The notes under the pieces are model-generated. The model was not told the DNA's origin. It saw only the letters and a list, made by a program, of their open reading frames with translations, and made no database searches. Below are positions 25,996-34,731 of a DNA stretch of 64,000 bases, in pieces. The translations under genes were made by a program, and so were the position numbers. The DNA is taken from the NCBI GenBank assembly GCA_016287245.1, contig JAEEWG010000006.1:62001-126000 (forward strand), written 5' to 3'. Position 1 is the stretch's first letter. Each line of letters starts with the position of its first letter. Origin of the DNA: Clostridia bacterium (GTDB taxonomy: Bacteria > Bacillota > Clostridia > Saccharofermentanales > Saccharofermentanaceae).

Positions 25996-26884
25996 TAAAG
26001 GAACAAAGAAGGGAAGTTATTCCCGCGAAAGAAGGAGACCCCGGATCTTCGGGGGCTCCTATTTCATAATGGGCGTACTTCTGCACCCGTTCCTGATGAA
26101 GACCAGCGAGCGTTTTCTGTCACCTATGCAGGAGATATTCCTCTTTCTGATGGCGATCGGGCTGACGCTTCTTATGTTCCTGATCACGAAAAGCCACCTC
26201 GTATGCTCGCTCCTTCAGACGGGCGGACTGATCCTTAATGTCGCGGTATTTATCTACGAAAACTTAGAAGACGGATGGGGAGCCCTTATCAAGAATATGG
26301 ACTATGAGTGGTGGTTTCGGATCATCCTGATGTGGTGCGCCGGCGTCTCCGTCACGATCCTGATCCGGCTCTTTGCGCATAAGAAGTGGAATGCGGCGCA
26401 TATCCGCAAGACCTTCAGCAGCGGCTTTTTATGCTCAAGTATCGTCTTCTTTATTCTTTATATCCTTCTTCTTCTGGACCTGTTTATCTTCCAGAGGAGT
26501 ACGGCCGCCGAGCGGATGAGCATGAACCTCATTCCGTTTAAAGGCGCTTTTTCCATCTACTGGCCACGGATCAGAAGCGGGCATTTCCAGAGCGGCGTTT
26601 TCGTGCAGTTCTTCGGAAATCTCCTGATCTTCACGCCTCTCGGATTCTATCTGGATCTGTGGTGGAGGAAAAAACCGCATAAGTGGATCCTTTACCTGAT
26701 CCCGGTCCTTCTGGCCAGCGCAATAGAACTGTGCCAGTACTTTTTCCGCATCGGCCAGTGCGATATCGATGACATGTGGATGAACGTGGTGGGTTTCTTC
26801 CTCGGTATTCTGCTTGTAAAGATCCTGGACATGATACGTACGAAGATCACGCAGGGCAAAGAAAAAACGATCTTCAGGTTCTGA
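25970..26884 (+). CDS. VanZ-family membrane protein
   Basis: A 304-residue protein with about seven membrane segments. The C-terminal half has the VanZ hallmarks: MSMNLIPFKGAF, FGNLLIFTPLGFYL, an AIELCQYF glutamate, and CDIDDMWMNVVGFFLG. VanZ-like proteins are implicated in teicoplanin or lipoglycopeptide resistance in some Bacillota, but most chromosomal members have no known role. The start is uncertain: ATG 25970 overlaps the cellulase by 26 bases; a GTG at 25982 is also possible; neither has a strong ribosome binding site. Probably coupled to the cellulase gene. Confidence 0.8.
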   Translation: MTRPVTKSNKGTKKGSYSRERRRPRIFGGSYFIMGVLLHPFLMKTSERFLSPMQEIFLFLMAIGLTLLMFLITKSHLVCSLLQTGGLILNVAVFIYENLEDGWGALIKNMDYEWWFRIILMWCAGVSVTILIRLFAHKKWNAAHIRKTFSSGFLCSSIVFFILYILLLLDLFIFQRSTAAERMSMNLIPFKGAFSIYWPRIRSGHFQSGVFVQFFGNLLIFTPLGFYLDLWWRKKPHKWILYLIPVLLASAIELCQYFFRIGQCDIDDMWMNVVGFFLGILLVKILDMIRTKITQGKEKTIFRF

Positions 26885-26930
26885 AAGACCGTCTCATTTT
26901 TCACGATAGAAGAAAGTCAGTTATTCTTCC

Positions 26931-27731
26931 TTACACCGATCCTCTCTCGAAAAAGAGGATCCAGCTGGTGGGAAGTATTTTAGAAGCCAGGTGAAGTGCT
27001 TTCTGTCCCAGACCGAAGACCAGCATCCCTTTCCCTTTTTTCGCGGCCTTGATCGAGGCGGGGATCAGCTTGTCTGTAGTGGTGACAAACTTCGCCTTGA
27101 TGCCGGTAAATGTGGCATTCGGATCGTTTCTACTGACCTTGATGAAGTCAGTATCCACAGGCCCCGGGCAGACACAGGTGACGGAGATATTCTCTTTTTT
27201 CAGCTCTTCCCGAAGTGCTCTCGAAAACGAGATCACATAGGATTTCGAAGCCGCATAGACGGCAAATCCCGGCTGCGGAAGAAAGCCCGCCGATGAGGCG
27301 ATATTGATGATCGTTCCGGATCTTTTCCCCGGAAGACCGGTCATATAGGGAAGACATGCCCGTGTCACGCAGGAAAGTGCATCGCAGTTTAAAGCGATGG
27401 CGTTATGCGTATCGGATGTGGTTTGCTCGGAGAACTTTCCGCTTTTTCCCATACCGGCGCAGTTAATGAGGAGCCGGATAGCGGGCTTTTCAACGGAAAG
27501 AAGGTTGGAGAGCGCTTCGATGGATGCGGTATCGGTAAGGTCTAAGGGAAGAACACGGGTACGGGTATTGCCGAGGGATTCTTTTAGCGCGGAAAGTTTA
27601 TCTTCGCTTCGGGCGATCATCCAGATCTCATCGAACGGGGCACCGAGGACTGCATCTTTTTCATCGAAAAGACGCTTGACGAATTCTTTTCCCATTCCGG
27701 AGGAGGCTCCGGTGATCACGGCAATATTCAT
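26931..27731 (-). CDS. Short-chain dehydrogenase/reductase (SDR)
   Basis: A 266-residue classical SDR. The cofactor loop is TGASSGMG (residues 7-14), with R41 after the second strand suggesting NADP preference; the NCAG motif is at 90-93; catalytic Ser146/147, Tyr159 and Lys163 are in place (YAASK). PGPVDTDF follows. The substrate is not predictable; the C-terminal extension (LHLASKILPTSWILFFER) is hydrophobic and may touch the membrane. AAGGAG precedes the ATG. It lies 10 bases after the amidase gene on the same strand, so they probably share a transcript. The last codons contain an 8-bp inverted repeat (26938-26945 and 26954-26961). Confidence 0.88.
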   Translation of the reverse strand: MNIAVITGASSGMGKEFVKRLFDEKDAVLGAPFDEIWMIARSEDKLSALKESLGNTRTRVLPLDLTDTASIEALSNLLSVEKPAIRLLINCAGMGKSGKFSEQTTSDTHNAIALNCDALSCVTRACLPYMTGLPGKRSGTIINIASSAGFLPQPGFAVYAASKSYVISFSRALREELKKENISVTCVCPGPVDTDFIKVSRNDPNATFTGIKAKFVTTTDKLIPASIKAAKKGKGMLVFGLGQKALHLASKILPTSWILFFERGSV

Positions 27732-27741
27732 AGCGCGCTCC

Positions 27742-28929
27742 TTAGTTGCTCTGAATCTGCTTGAAATACTCCTCGAGAGAATCGCCTATGGAACCGCAGA
27801 CGACCTTCATCTGTTCCTCATTCTGGAGGATACCGCGGTCGGTCTCATGGGATACGAACCCGAACTCCAGAAGCGTGCCGGTCAGGCCGATCTTGCGGAT
27901 CACGGCCCAGTTGGCGGTGTAGACCGGCTTTTCCATATTGGACTTTAATGCCGGTGTATCTTTAACGATACCATCATAAAGGATCTGTGCATAGAGCTTG
28001 TTGCGATCATTCGGACGTCCGTTATATGCATCGCGGACAGGAGCTCCTGCGGTCTGGTTCTTCGGATTGGATTCATATGTGTTTACGGAATCGTCAGTTA
28101 CGTAGGTGACCTCGATGCCGTGGTGATCGACCGGCTCGAAGGTCTTCTCGTCGTAGTCGGCATTTAAGTGGATCGACATGAATACGACATCGGTGAGCTT
28201 ATACTCCATCTCGAAAAGTTCCTTAAGATCATCGCCTACGCCGGTACCGGCCATAAAGCCCATGCCGCCCTTGTCGTAGGAATTATCGTTGACCTTCTTT
28301 ACATCTTCGAGTTTCTTTCTAAGTTCCTGCTCACGCTCGGCAGAGAAGGGAAGGATGCCTTTTTCCTTTGCAATGTCCATGCAGATCAGATGGATCTCGG
28401 CTACGCGGTAGTAAAGGGAATAGTACTCGTCGTCGGTACGGGTGATGAATACGGTCGCACCGCGGCTTTTTAATTCGTCGGAAAGCATATTCGCGATCTT
28501 GATGGTGTAGGTAGGTTCCTCATTCTGATCGCTGTTGTAGGGATATGATGTTCCTCTGTCCCATCCACCGTGGCCCGGATCCAGGATGACATAGTATCCG
28601 GTAAGATCCTCAGGCAGTGTGGTGGGTTCGGAAGTGGCTTCCGTGGCCTGCGCCTCCGTGCCGATCGTCGTGACGGAAGTCAGCGAACTCAGCGCGGTAG
28701 GGCTGGTCTTGGAAGATTTAGATTTAAACAGACCCGAGCGGCAGAGAAGATACACACCGCCACCAAGAACGAACACCATGCAGAAAACGATAATACATTT
28801 CGCAAAGAATATTCGACGGGCAATCTCGGCTTTTCTTCGAGAGGGGCGTTTGGTTTGGGAATAGGTTCGGGTTGGATTGGTATTGGTGGAGCCCCTTTGT
28901 TGTCTCGAATATTGTTGGTTGTTATTCAT
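27742..28929 (-). CDS. N-acetylmuramoyl-L-alanine amidase (Amidase_3), copy 1
   Basis: A 395-residue membrane-anchored cell-wall hydrolase that would cut the bond between muramic acid and the stem peptide. A basic N-terminus precedes one membrane segment (about 40-64) and a Ser/Thr linker. The catalytic domain starts at VILDPGHGGWDRG (zinc ligand H120), a glutamate ligand in NEEPTYTIKIA, the SIHLNADY histidine, and the catalytic Glu in LLEFGFVSHE. A family insertion of about 80 residues lies between RTDDEY and SIHLN. ATG 28929 (GAGAGG upstream) is preferred over 28953. It has its own promoter and is followed by the SDR gene. Confidence 0.88.
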   Translation of the reverse strand: MNNNQQYSRQQRGSTNTNPTRTYSQTKRPSRRKAEIARRIFFAKCIIVFCMVFVLGGGVYLLCRSGLFKSKSSKTSPTALSSLTSVTTIGTEAQATEATSEPTTLPEDLTGYYVILDPGHGGWDRGTSYPYNSDQNEEPTYTIKIANMLSDELKSRGATVFITRTDDEYYSLYYRVAEIHLICMDIAKEKGILPFSAEREQELRKKLEDVKKVNDNSYDKGGMGFMAGTGVGDDLKELFEMEYKLTDVVFMSIHLNADYDEKTFEPVDHHGIEVTYVTDDSVNTYESNPKNQTAGAPVRDAYNGRPNDRNKLYAQILYDGIVKDTPALKSNMEKPVYTANWAVIRKIGLTGTLLEFGFVSHETDRGILQNEEQMKVVCGSIGDSLEEYFKQIQSN

Positions 28930-28957
28930 AACATTCCTCTCTTTTATGTGCACTTTA

Positions 28958-28985
28958 AGTATAAGCCATTCTTCTTATTTGTAAA
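28958..28985 (-). promoter_or_regulatory. Promoter of amidase copy 1
   Basis: On the minus strand, TTTACA (28985-28980), 16 bases, then TATACT (28963-28958); five of six matches at each box. Transcription would begin about 20 bases before the start codon. Confidence 0.6.
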
Positions 28986-29066
28986 TTACTAAACAGACAT
29001 TTTCGGCCAATGCACAGCGAAGAAATGCACGAAATTCATTCTTTTTCATCAGAATGTCAAGAAACG

Positions 29067-30407
29067 TTATATCCCCGATTGAATAAAGTACATTTTGATG
29101 CCGTCACCGACAGATCTTGCGATATTGTCCACAGTGGAATCCAGCTGGAGCATCGCACGGTCATTATCGTCGGAAAGGAAGGCAGTCTCAAGAAGAACAC
29201 CGGTCAGTCCATGTTCACGGAGGACCGCGTAGTTATCCGCGAGGACCGGATGAGCGTTGGTCTCAAATTCCGGGATGTTTCCTACGACATTATCGTAAAG
29301 GCAGCAGGCGAGAAGATAGTTTGAGTCATTGTCTCTTCCATAATAATCGTCGCGGATCGGGAAGTCCGAACGCTTGAACTCGGAGTTTTCTCTCATCTGA
29401 CGGTGCTCGCTCTCGATGACAGAGTCATCTGTAACGTAATATGCCTGCGTACCGTGAAGGGTGCGGCTCTCACTGGAGTTTAAGTGGATGGAAAGGAAGA
29501 TGACGTTATCCAGTTCATACTCCATCTTGAAAAGATCCTCGAGATCTTCACCTACACCGGAGCCGACCATGAGGCCCATGCCGCCGGAGGCTACGGTATC
29601 TTCGTTGATATCGATGCTCTGCTGGAGCATATTACGGAGCTCTGCGGCACGGCTGCTGCTGAAGGGGAGTTTGCCCTGCTTCTCAGCGATATCCATGCAG
29701 ATCAGGTGCACCTGTGCAAGACGGTTATAAAGGGATACCCAGCTGTTGTCTGTGCGGGTGATATAAACGGTTGCACCTCTTGAAGCAAGTTCGTCTTTTA
29801 CGCGAAGTGCGATCCGGAGCGTGAAGTCGCATTCATCGTACTGCGGGTTGTTGAAGGGGAAGACACAGCCGGTGTCGCGTCCGCCGTGACCCGGGTCCAG
29901 GATGACCGTATAGCCGGAAAGATCGTCGCTCTTCTTATCGTTCGGGAGAGTGTATTTGGAAGACTCGGACTCGGGAGTATAGTCGTCATTTCCCCCGTCT
30001 TCTCCCCAATCTTCTCCCCAGTCTTCAATATCCCAGTCATCCCAGTCAGTATCATCTTTGGGTTCGATATAGGGAGCATCGTCTTCGTCGTCCCAGTCCC
30101 AGTCATCGAAATCTTCTGTTTCTGTAGGCTTTTTCGTAGAGTTACGGGACGTATCGTTATAGTATTCTCCTTTTTTGTCAGAGGAGGAGCGTAAATTGGA
30201 GTTGCGGTTTTTCACATGATCCAGTTTTCCGTTCTTATCGAGGAAGAACAGGCATCCGGTCAGCCCGCCGAGGGCGATGAGGGCGACGAGGATGAAGATC
30301 AGGAGCCGATGGAGAAAAAGGTCGCTCTGTCTCTTTTTCGCATTCGTTTTTTTACCCGAAGACGCATGAGAAGAATGCCCCTTGGGGGATGTGTTTTTCT
30401 TTTCCAT
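29067..30407 (-). CDS. N-acetylmuramoyl-L-alanine amidase (Amidase_3), copy 2
   Basis: A 446-residue paralog of the adjacent amidase. A Lys/Ser-rich N-terminus (1-30), a membrane segment (about 33-56), a linker that contains a striking Asp/Trp/Glu-rich stretch (about 99-145), then the catalytic domain: VILDPGHGGRDTG (H174), the glutamate in DECDFTLRIA, SIHLNSS, and LLETAFLSDDND. It shares the long insertion with copy 1 (YNRLAQVHLICMDIAEK and GMGLMVGSGVGEDLEDLF). It begins 23 bases after the sirtuin gene on the same strand, with AGAAAGGAC as ribosome binding site, so the two may be co-transcribed. Confidence 0.88.
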   Translation of the reverse strand: MEKKNTSPKGHSSHASSGKKTNAKKRQSDLFLHRLLIFILVALIALGGLTGCLFFLDKNGKLDHVKNRNSNLRSSSDKKGEYYNDTSRNSTKKPTETEDFDDWDWDDEDDAPYIEPKDDTDWDDWDIEDWGEDWGEDGGNDDYTPESESSKYTLPNDKKSDDLSGYTVILDPGHGGRDTGCVFPFNNPQYDECDFTLRIALRVKDELASRGATVYITRTDNSWVSLYNRLAQVHLICMDIAEKQGKLPFSSSRAAELRNMLQQSIDINEDTVASGGMGLMVGSGVGEDLEDLFKMEYELDNVIFLSIHLNSSESRTLHGTQAYYVTDDSVIESEHRQMRENSEFKRSDFPIRDDYYGRDNDSNYLLACCLYDNVVGNIPEFETNAHPVLADNYAVLREHGLTGVLLETAFLSDDNDRAMLQLDSTVDNIARSVGDGIKMYFIQSGI

Positions 30408-30430
30408 ATATAGTCCTTTCTAAAAAGAAA

Positions 30431-31174
30431 TCAACGCAGTCTGGAGAAGATCTCTCCGAGTCCTTCGTGGAAAACGATCTCGGCGTAGCGGTCCTGCGCG
30501 GTCTCATCACGGTTCATGATGATCAGATGTTTTCCCCGGAAATAATGAGTAAGTGTATTGGCCGGATAGACCGTAAGGGAAGTGCCTCCGATGATGAACA
30601 CATCGGCTTTGGCCAGCGCATTGATCGCGTTCTCCCAGGCCTCATGCGGCAGGCTCTCTTCGTAGAGCGTGACATCCGGACGGAGCATACCACCGCACTC
30701 GCAGTGCGGGATCGCTTCTTTGGACGTAAAGAGGATATCGGCCGGATGCTCTTTTCCGCACTTGTCGCAGTACACTCTTTGAGTCGTGCCGTGCACTTCA
30801 TAGACTTTCCTGCTTCCGGCTTTCTGATGGAGCCCGTCGATGTTCTGTGTGATCACGCAGGAAAGCTTCCCTGCTTTTTCCATCTCGGCGAGCTTGATAT
30901 GAGTGATATTCGGTTCGATCTCCCGGCAGTCCATTTTCTGTCTGTAGTATTCGAAGAAGACTTTCGGCTGATCGTAGAGGCAGCTGTGGCTCAGAAGATA
31001 CTCCGGCGGGTACTTGTCGAACTGTACGTCGTGCTGGTTATAAAGTCCGTCTTTGCTTCGGAAATCCGGAATGCCGCTCTCTGTGGACACACCTGCGCCA
31101 CCGAAAAAGACAACGGATCTTGCTTCATCTAAAATGCTCTGGAGTTTACTAAGTCTCTCTTCAAATGAAGACAT
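30431..31174 (-). CDS. cobB: Sir2-family NAD-dependent protein deacylase
   Basis: A 247-residue sirtuin that would remove acyl groups from lysines using NAD+. The NAD-binding region reads FFGGAGVSTESGIPDFRS, then TQNIDGLHQKAG and the catalytic His128 in YEVHGT. The zinc ribbon is Cys136, Cys139, Cys158 and Cys160; its last pair is C-x-C rather than the usual C-x2-C. The ATG at 31174 (GAGGTGAG upstream) is chosen over a longer frame from 31207 that lacks a binding site. Whether it prefers acetyl, succinyl or other acyl groups is not visible, although Tyr81/Arg-type desuccinylase residues are partly conserved (FEYYRQK). Confidence 0.92.
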   Translation of the reverse strand: MSSFEERLSKLQSILDEARSVVFFGGAGVSTESGIPDFRSKDGLYNQHDVQFDKYPPEYLLSHSCLYDQPKVFFEYYRQKMDCREIEPNITHIKLAEMEKAGKLSCVITQNIDGLHQKAGSRKVYEVHGTTQRVYCDKCGKEHPADILFTSKEAIPHCECGGMLRPDVTLYEESLPHEAWENAINALAKADVFIIGGTSLTVYPANTLTHYFRGKHLIIMNRDETAQDRYAEIVFHEGLGEIFSRLR

Positions 31175-31261
31175 ACGCTCACCTCTTCCTTTCACGAATC
31201 TACACACATTGTAGCACAGTGGATTCGGGAAATTGTGACGGAATATTCACGGCGGGAGGCG

Positions 31262-31296
31262 AAAAAATAACGGATATCTCACTTTGAGATATCCGT
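31262..31296 (-). terminator. Terminator of the tRNA-Thr gene
   Basis: An 11-bp perfect stem (ACGGATATCTC and GAGATATCCGT) with a 5-base loop; on the minus strand it is followed by T, A and then six T (31267-31262). It lies 22 bases beyond the tRNA 3' end. Confidence 0.85.
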
Positions 31297-31317
31297 CTGC
31301 GAGAAAGTTTCTCGAAT

Positions 31318-31393
31318 TGGAGCCTTTAACCAGGATCGAACTGGTGACCTCATCCTTACCATGGATGCGCTCTACCTACTGAGCTATAAAGGC
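31318..31393 (-). tRNA. tRNA-Thr (anticodon GGT)
   Basis: 76 bases read on the minus strand with encoded CCA. The acceptor stem GCCTTTA pairs with TAAAGGC; D-arm AGCTCAGTAGGTAGAGC; the anticodon loop ATGGTAA between CATCC and GGATG gives GGT; T-arm ACCAGTTCGATCCTGGT. It reads ACC and ACT codons. Confidence 0.95.
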
Positions 31394-31423
31394 AGATAGT
31401 GCTCCTTTTCAAGCACGACATAC

Positions 31424-31452
31424 AGTTTGCCATCTACGGGAAAAAAAGTCAA
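31424..31452 (-). promoter_or_regulatory. Candidate promoter of tRNA-Thr
   Basis: On the minus strand, TTGACT (31452-31447), 17 bases, CAAACT (31429-31424). The -35 box is strong, the -10 box weak (3 of 6). The position, about 30 bases before the tRNA, supports it. Confidence 0.45.
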
Positions 31453-31474
31453 GATATAAAGGAAGAAAGCAGAA

Positions 31475-31511
31475 GAAAAAAGAAGCTCCGCGCACAATTG
31501 CTGCGGAGCTT
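31475..31511 (-). terminator. Terminator of the tRNA-Gly gene
   Basis: A 9-bp perfect stem (AAGCTCCGC and GCGGAGCTT) with an 11-base loop, followed on the minus strand by C and a run of T. It separates tRNA-Gly from the tRNA-Thr promoter. Confidence 0.85.
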
Positions 31512-31518
31512 TCTGCTC

Positions 31519-31592
31519 TGGAGCGGATAAAGGGAGTCGAACCCTCCTGTTCAGCTTGGGAAGCTGACGTTCTACCGATGAACTATACCCGC
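31519..31592 (-). tRNA. tRNA-Gly (anticodon CCC)
   Basis: 74 bases on the minus strand with encoded CCA. Acceptor GCGGGTA pairs with TATCCGC (one G-T pair); the anticodon loop TTCCCAA between TCAGC and GCTGA gives CCC, which reads GGG; T-arm GAGGGTTCGACTCCCT. Confidence 0.95.
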
Positions 31593-31617
31593 ATTTTTGT
31601 GTATAGGTACATTTGGA

Positions 31618-31646
31618 ATTGTGCCATGAATGAAGGGATATGTCAA
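31618..31646 (-). promoter_or_regulatory. Promoter of tRNA-Gly
   Basis: On the minus strand, a consensus TTGACA (31646-31641), 17 bases, then CACAAT (31623-31618), about 25 bases before the tRNA. Confidence 0.65.
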
Positions 31647-31706
31647 ACAGGAGAAAGTGTTAATGAATATATACCGGAAAGACACATATAAGCAATGATT
31701 TTTCGG

Positions 31707-31735
31707 TAGACTTAATCTGTAGCCGAATGTATTAT
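31707..31735 (+). promoter_or_regulatory. Promoter of the small lipoprotein gene
   Basis: TAGACT (4 of 6) at 31707-31712, 17 bases, and TATTAT (5 of 6) at 31730-31735. The start codon is 34 bases downstream. Confidence 0.55.
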
Positions 31736-31769
31736 TATAGGTAGTCGGATTGGTTAAAGGAGGAAGGAT

Positions 31770-32471
31770 ATGAGAAAACGTGCGGTACTCTGCATTCTGC
31801 TTGTGCTCTGCATGCTCCTCCCATGCACATCCTGCGACGCGATGGCGACTCAGGAAACGATCGTTAAAACCAGGATCAATCTCCTCATCGTTTTAAAGAA
31901 CAACCAGATCTGTTATGCCGTTCCGCAGAACGGTTCCAATAACGTATTTTACAGTTTCAATGCGGCTGCCCAGCCGATCTACGATATTGAAGGCAAAGCG
32001 GCCACCGCCGCCGATCTGACCCCCGGCATGCTCGTCACGCTCGAGTTTGACGGCTATGTTCTCGAGACGTATCCGGCGCAGTTTTCTGATGTTTCCGGCA
32101 TCTGGGTCACCGGCGTCCGTGCCAACAATGTGGAATTCCTGACCAATCTGATCTCAGGCATGTTCCCGTCCACTTCTCCGGAGGAAGTCGAGAGATGGCA
32201 GGTCAGTTTTGAGGGGGGCTATCAGTTCCTGAAGCCGAATGAGATGCGTGCCCTTGAATTCATCCTTCAGGAGCAGTGGACCAATTCCGGCATTAAGGTC
32301 GAAAAGGATAAAGATACGAAGAAGACCGGCCACATCCTGGTCACGGCAGAGGAGACCAGGGATGAGGACGATTCGGTTCATCTGACGATCCGTGTCGAAA
32401 GACCGGATGCCGATCCGATCGAGAGAAACATCAAAGCCGCGAAAAAAGACGGGAAGTGGACCATCGTATAA
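31770..32471 (+). CDS. Putative secreted or lipid-anchored protein of unknown function
   Basis: A 233-residue protein with a clear export signal (MRKRAVLCILLVLCMLLP) ending in PCTSC, which resembles a lipobox although Cys at -3 is atypical. The mature part has two regions: residues about 30-115 with a beta-rich, OB-like pattern (LTPGMLVTLEFDGYVLETYPAQF), and a C-terminal charged region (about 160-233). I do not recognise a family. AAGGAGGAAGG precedes the ATG. It is a single-gene unit with its own promoter and a shared terminator against pckG. Confidence 0.75.
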   Translation: MRKRAVLCILLVLCMLLPCTSCDAMATQETIVKTRINLLIVLKNNQICYAVPQNGSNNVFYSFNAAAQPIYDIEGKAATAADLTPGMLVTLEFDGYVLETYPAQFSDVSGIWVTGVRANNVEFLTNLISGMFPSTSPEEVERWQVSFEGGYQFLKPNEMRALEFILQEQWTNSGIKVEKDKDTKKTGHILVTAEETRDEDDSVHLTIRVERPDADPIERNIKAAKKDGKWTIV

Positions 32472-32553
32472 GTCCTGCCCCGTCATGTCGATCTTCCCAT
32501 GCGCATCGCATACGAAAATCGGACATACGTGTTCTCACATCTTTGACGCAAGA

Positions 32554-32593
32554 CAAAAAAAGAGCTGCCTTCTTACGAAGACAGCCCATTTTT
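32554..32593. terminator. Bidirectional terminator between the lipoprotein gene and pckG
   Basis: A 9-bp stem with one mismatch (GCTGCCTTC and GAAGACAGC), loop TTAC, with seven A on the left and five T on the right, so it can work on both strands. Confidence 0.65.
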
Positions 32594-32611
32594 ATGTCAT
32601 GCTTTTGAACC

Positions 32612-34411
32612 TTACGCGTTTAGACGAGCCTCAAGAGCGTCGAGCTCAGCGAAGAGTTCCTTCGGCATCTTCGGACCATAGGACTCGAAGTGTGCACGGA
32701 TGGACTTAGCTTCTGCCTTCCACTCATCCTTGTTGACTGTGAGCAGCTCTTCCATGTCAGCGTCTGTTACGCTGTCAAGGCCTGTACGGTCGATAGCATC
32801 AACTGTCGGGAGATATCCGATCGGAGTCTCAACAGCCTTGCCTTCTCCGGAGCAGCGCTCAACGATCCACTTAAGAACACGGCTGTTATCGCCGTAGCCA
32901 GGCCACAGCCACTTGCCGTCTTCGGACTTTCTGAACCAGTTAACATAGAAGATCTTCGGCAGCTTGTCAGCGTCGGTAGCCTTACCGATGTCGAGCCAGT
33001 GCTGGAGATAATCACCTACGTGATAACCGATGAACGGGAGCATAGCGAACGGATCACGACGAACCTGACCTACCTTATCGGAGATAACAGCAGCTGTGAT
33101 CTCGGAACCCATGATAGCACCCATGAAGATACCGTGGTTCCAGTTGAAGCTCTGGTGAACGAGCGGGATAGTGGTCTTACGACGGCCGCCAACGAGGATA
33201 GCGTCAACAGCAACACCGTTCGGATCTTCCCAATCCGGAGCGATAACCGGGCACTGCTTAGCCGGAGCTGTGAAACGAGCGTTCTTATGAGCAGCAACTT
33301 CGCCGCAATCCGGTGTCCAGTCTTTACCCTGCCAGTCGATGAGGTGTGCCGGAGCATCGTAGCCGATGCCTTCCCACCAGATATCGCCATCGTCTGTGAG
33401 AGCGCAGTTTGTGAAGATCGTGTTCTCTCTGCAGGAGAGCATAGCGTTCGGGTTGGACTCCATGGATGTTCCCGGAGCAACACCGAAGAAACCAGCTTCC
33501 GGATTGAGAGCGTGGAGACGTCCGTCAGCGCCGAACTTCATCCAAGCGATATCGTCGCCGAGTGTCTGTACTTTCCAGCCCGGGATGGTCGGAACGAGCA
33601 TTGCCAGGTTGGTCTTACCGCAAGCAGACGGGAAAGCGCCGCAGATGTGCTTAACGTTGCCGTTCGGATCTGTGAGCTTCAGGATGAGCATGTGCTCAGC
33701 GAGCCAGCCCTCTTCACGAGCGAGAACGGAAGCGATACGGAGAGCGAAGCACTTCTTACCGAGAAGAGCATTTCCGCCGTAACCGGAACCAAAGGACCAG
33801 ATGAGCTTCTCTTCCGGGAAGTGAGCGATGTACTTCTTGTCCATCGGAGCGCACGGCCAGGTTGTCTGATCCTTAGCGCCATTCTCCAGAGGAGCACCTA
33901 CGGAGTGGATGCACGGGATGAACTCGCCGTCAGCGCCGAGCTGATCGAGAACAGCCTTACCTGTTCTGGTCATGATCATCATGTTGACAACAACGTATGC
34001 ACTATCCGTGATCTCGATACCGATCTTGGAGATCGGGGAGCCTACAGGACCCATGGAGAACGGGATAACGTACATGGTACGACCGTGCATGCAACCTGTG
34101 GAAAGTTCAGTAAGAGTCTTCTTCAGTTCAACAGGATCGATCCAGTTGTTCGTCGGGCCTGCATCGTCTTCGCTCTTGGAAGCGATGTAAGTACGGCCTT
34201 CTACACGGGCAACGTCAGACGGATCAGATCTGAAAAGATAGCATCCCGGATGCTTTGCCTCGTTTAATTTTGTTGCCATGCCGCTGGCTACCATAGCGTC
34301 GAGCAGTTCCTGCTTCTCTGCTTCAGTACCTTCGATCCAGCGGATCGCGTCAGGTTGAGTCATCTTTGCGATCTCGTCAACCCATGTCTGCAGTTTAACA
34401 TTTGTTGTCAT
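32612..34411 (-). CDS. pckG: Phosphoenolpyruvate carboxykinase (GTP type)
   Basis: A 599-residue enzyme that interconverts oxaloacetate and PEP using GTP/GDP. The length and the motif [15 protein letters not shown], with the reactive Cys in the P-loop, place it in the GTP class, not the roughly 530-residue ATP class found in most Clostridia. Other signatures are [48 protein letters not shown] and [25 protein letters not shown]. Start at 34411 is preferred over the ATG at 34417, since AAGGAG is only 2 bases from the latter. Codon use is strongly biased, which suggests high expression. In fermenters this enzyme often runs toward oxaloacetate for succinate formation and saves energy as GTP. Confidence 0.96.
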   Translation of the reverse strand: MTTNVKLQTWVDEIAKMTQPDAIRWIEGTEAEKQELLDAMVASGMATKLNEAKHPGCYLFRSDPSDVARVEGRTYIASKSEDDAGPTNNWIDPVELKKTLTELSTGCMHGRTMYVIPFSMGPVGSPISKIGIEITDSAYVVVNMMIMTRTGKAVLDQLGADGEFIPCIHSVGAPLENGAKDQTTWPCAPMDKKYIAHFPEEKLIWSFGSGYGGNALLGKKCFALRIASVLAREEGWLAEHMLILKLTDPNGNVKHICGAFPSACGKTNLAMLVPTIPGWKVQTLGDDIAWMKFGADGRLHALNPEAGFFGVAPGTSMESNPNAMLSCRENTIFTNCALTDDGDIWWEGIGYDAPAHLIDWQGKDWTPDCGEVAAHKNARFTAPAKQCPVIAPDWEDPNGVAVDAILVGGRRKTTIPLVHQSFNWNHGIFMGAIMGSEITAAVISDKVGQVRRDPFAMLPFIGYHVGDYLQHWLDIGKATDADKLPKIFYVNWFRKSEDGKWLWPGYGDNSRVLKWIVERCSGEGKAVETPIGYLPTVDAIDRTGLDSVTDADMEELLTVNKDEWKAEAKSIRAHFESYGPKMPKELFAELDALEARLNA

Positions 34412-34660
34412 ATGCATAACTCCTTCCGTTTTTGTAATCCTTATTTTCGGTATGCTTTCGGGGCATACTTTGGATTAAAATGGGCTTTGATGCGTTAGCT
34501 ATAGGTAACTGCCCCTACGCTAAACCGCGATCACAATAAAGATTAGCACAATTCCCTATGAAATACAACTGTAATAATGCCCGAAAATGCCCGAAATCAA
34601 ACGATTTTGTTGACAAATGAAAATCATTTCAAACGGCCTGAAAAATATGTCGGAAAAGGC
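34412..34660 (-). promoter_or_regulatory. Upstream and leader region of pckG
   Basis: The best promoter on the minus strand is TTGTAT (34568-34563), 17 bases, then the extended -10 TGCTAATCT ending at 34540. This gives a leader of about 115 bases, which contains a 6-bp hairpin (GTATGC and GCATAC, near 34455-34475) and a longer imperfect inverted repeat near 34490-34530. It does not match any riboswitch class I know. An upstream direct repeat CGGGCATT lies at about 34576-34595. Confidence 0.4.
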
Positions 34661-34699
34661 AAAAAAACACCCCGGTGAGAAAGGAGAAACACCGGGGTG
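34661..34699 (-). terminator. Terminator of the zinc-ribbon/HD gene
   Basis: A perfect 10-bp stem (CACCCCGGTG and CACCGGGGTG) with a 12-base loop, then seven T on the minus strand. Confidence 0.9.
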
Positions 34700-34731
34700 A
34701 AAAAGAAAGGAAAAAGAAACTGAAGTAATAA

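Noticed and set aside
26938..26961. An 8-bp inverted repeat as a terminator after the VanZ gene
   Set aside because: It lies within the last codons of the SDR gene, has no T run, and is likely just coding sequence.
32690..34267. A 525-codon open frame on the plus strand opposite pckG
   Set aside because: The opposite strand encodes a textbook PEP carboxykinase with biased codons; such codon bias regularly opens long antisense frames. There is no matching ribosome binding site or recognisable domain.
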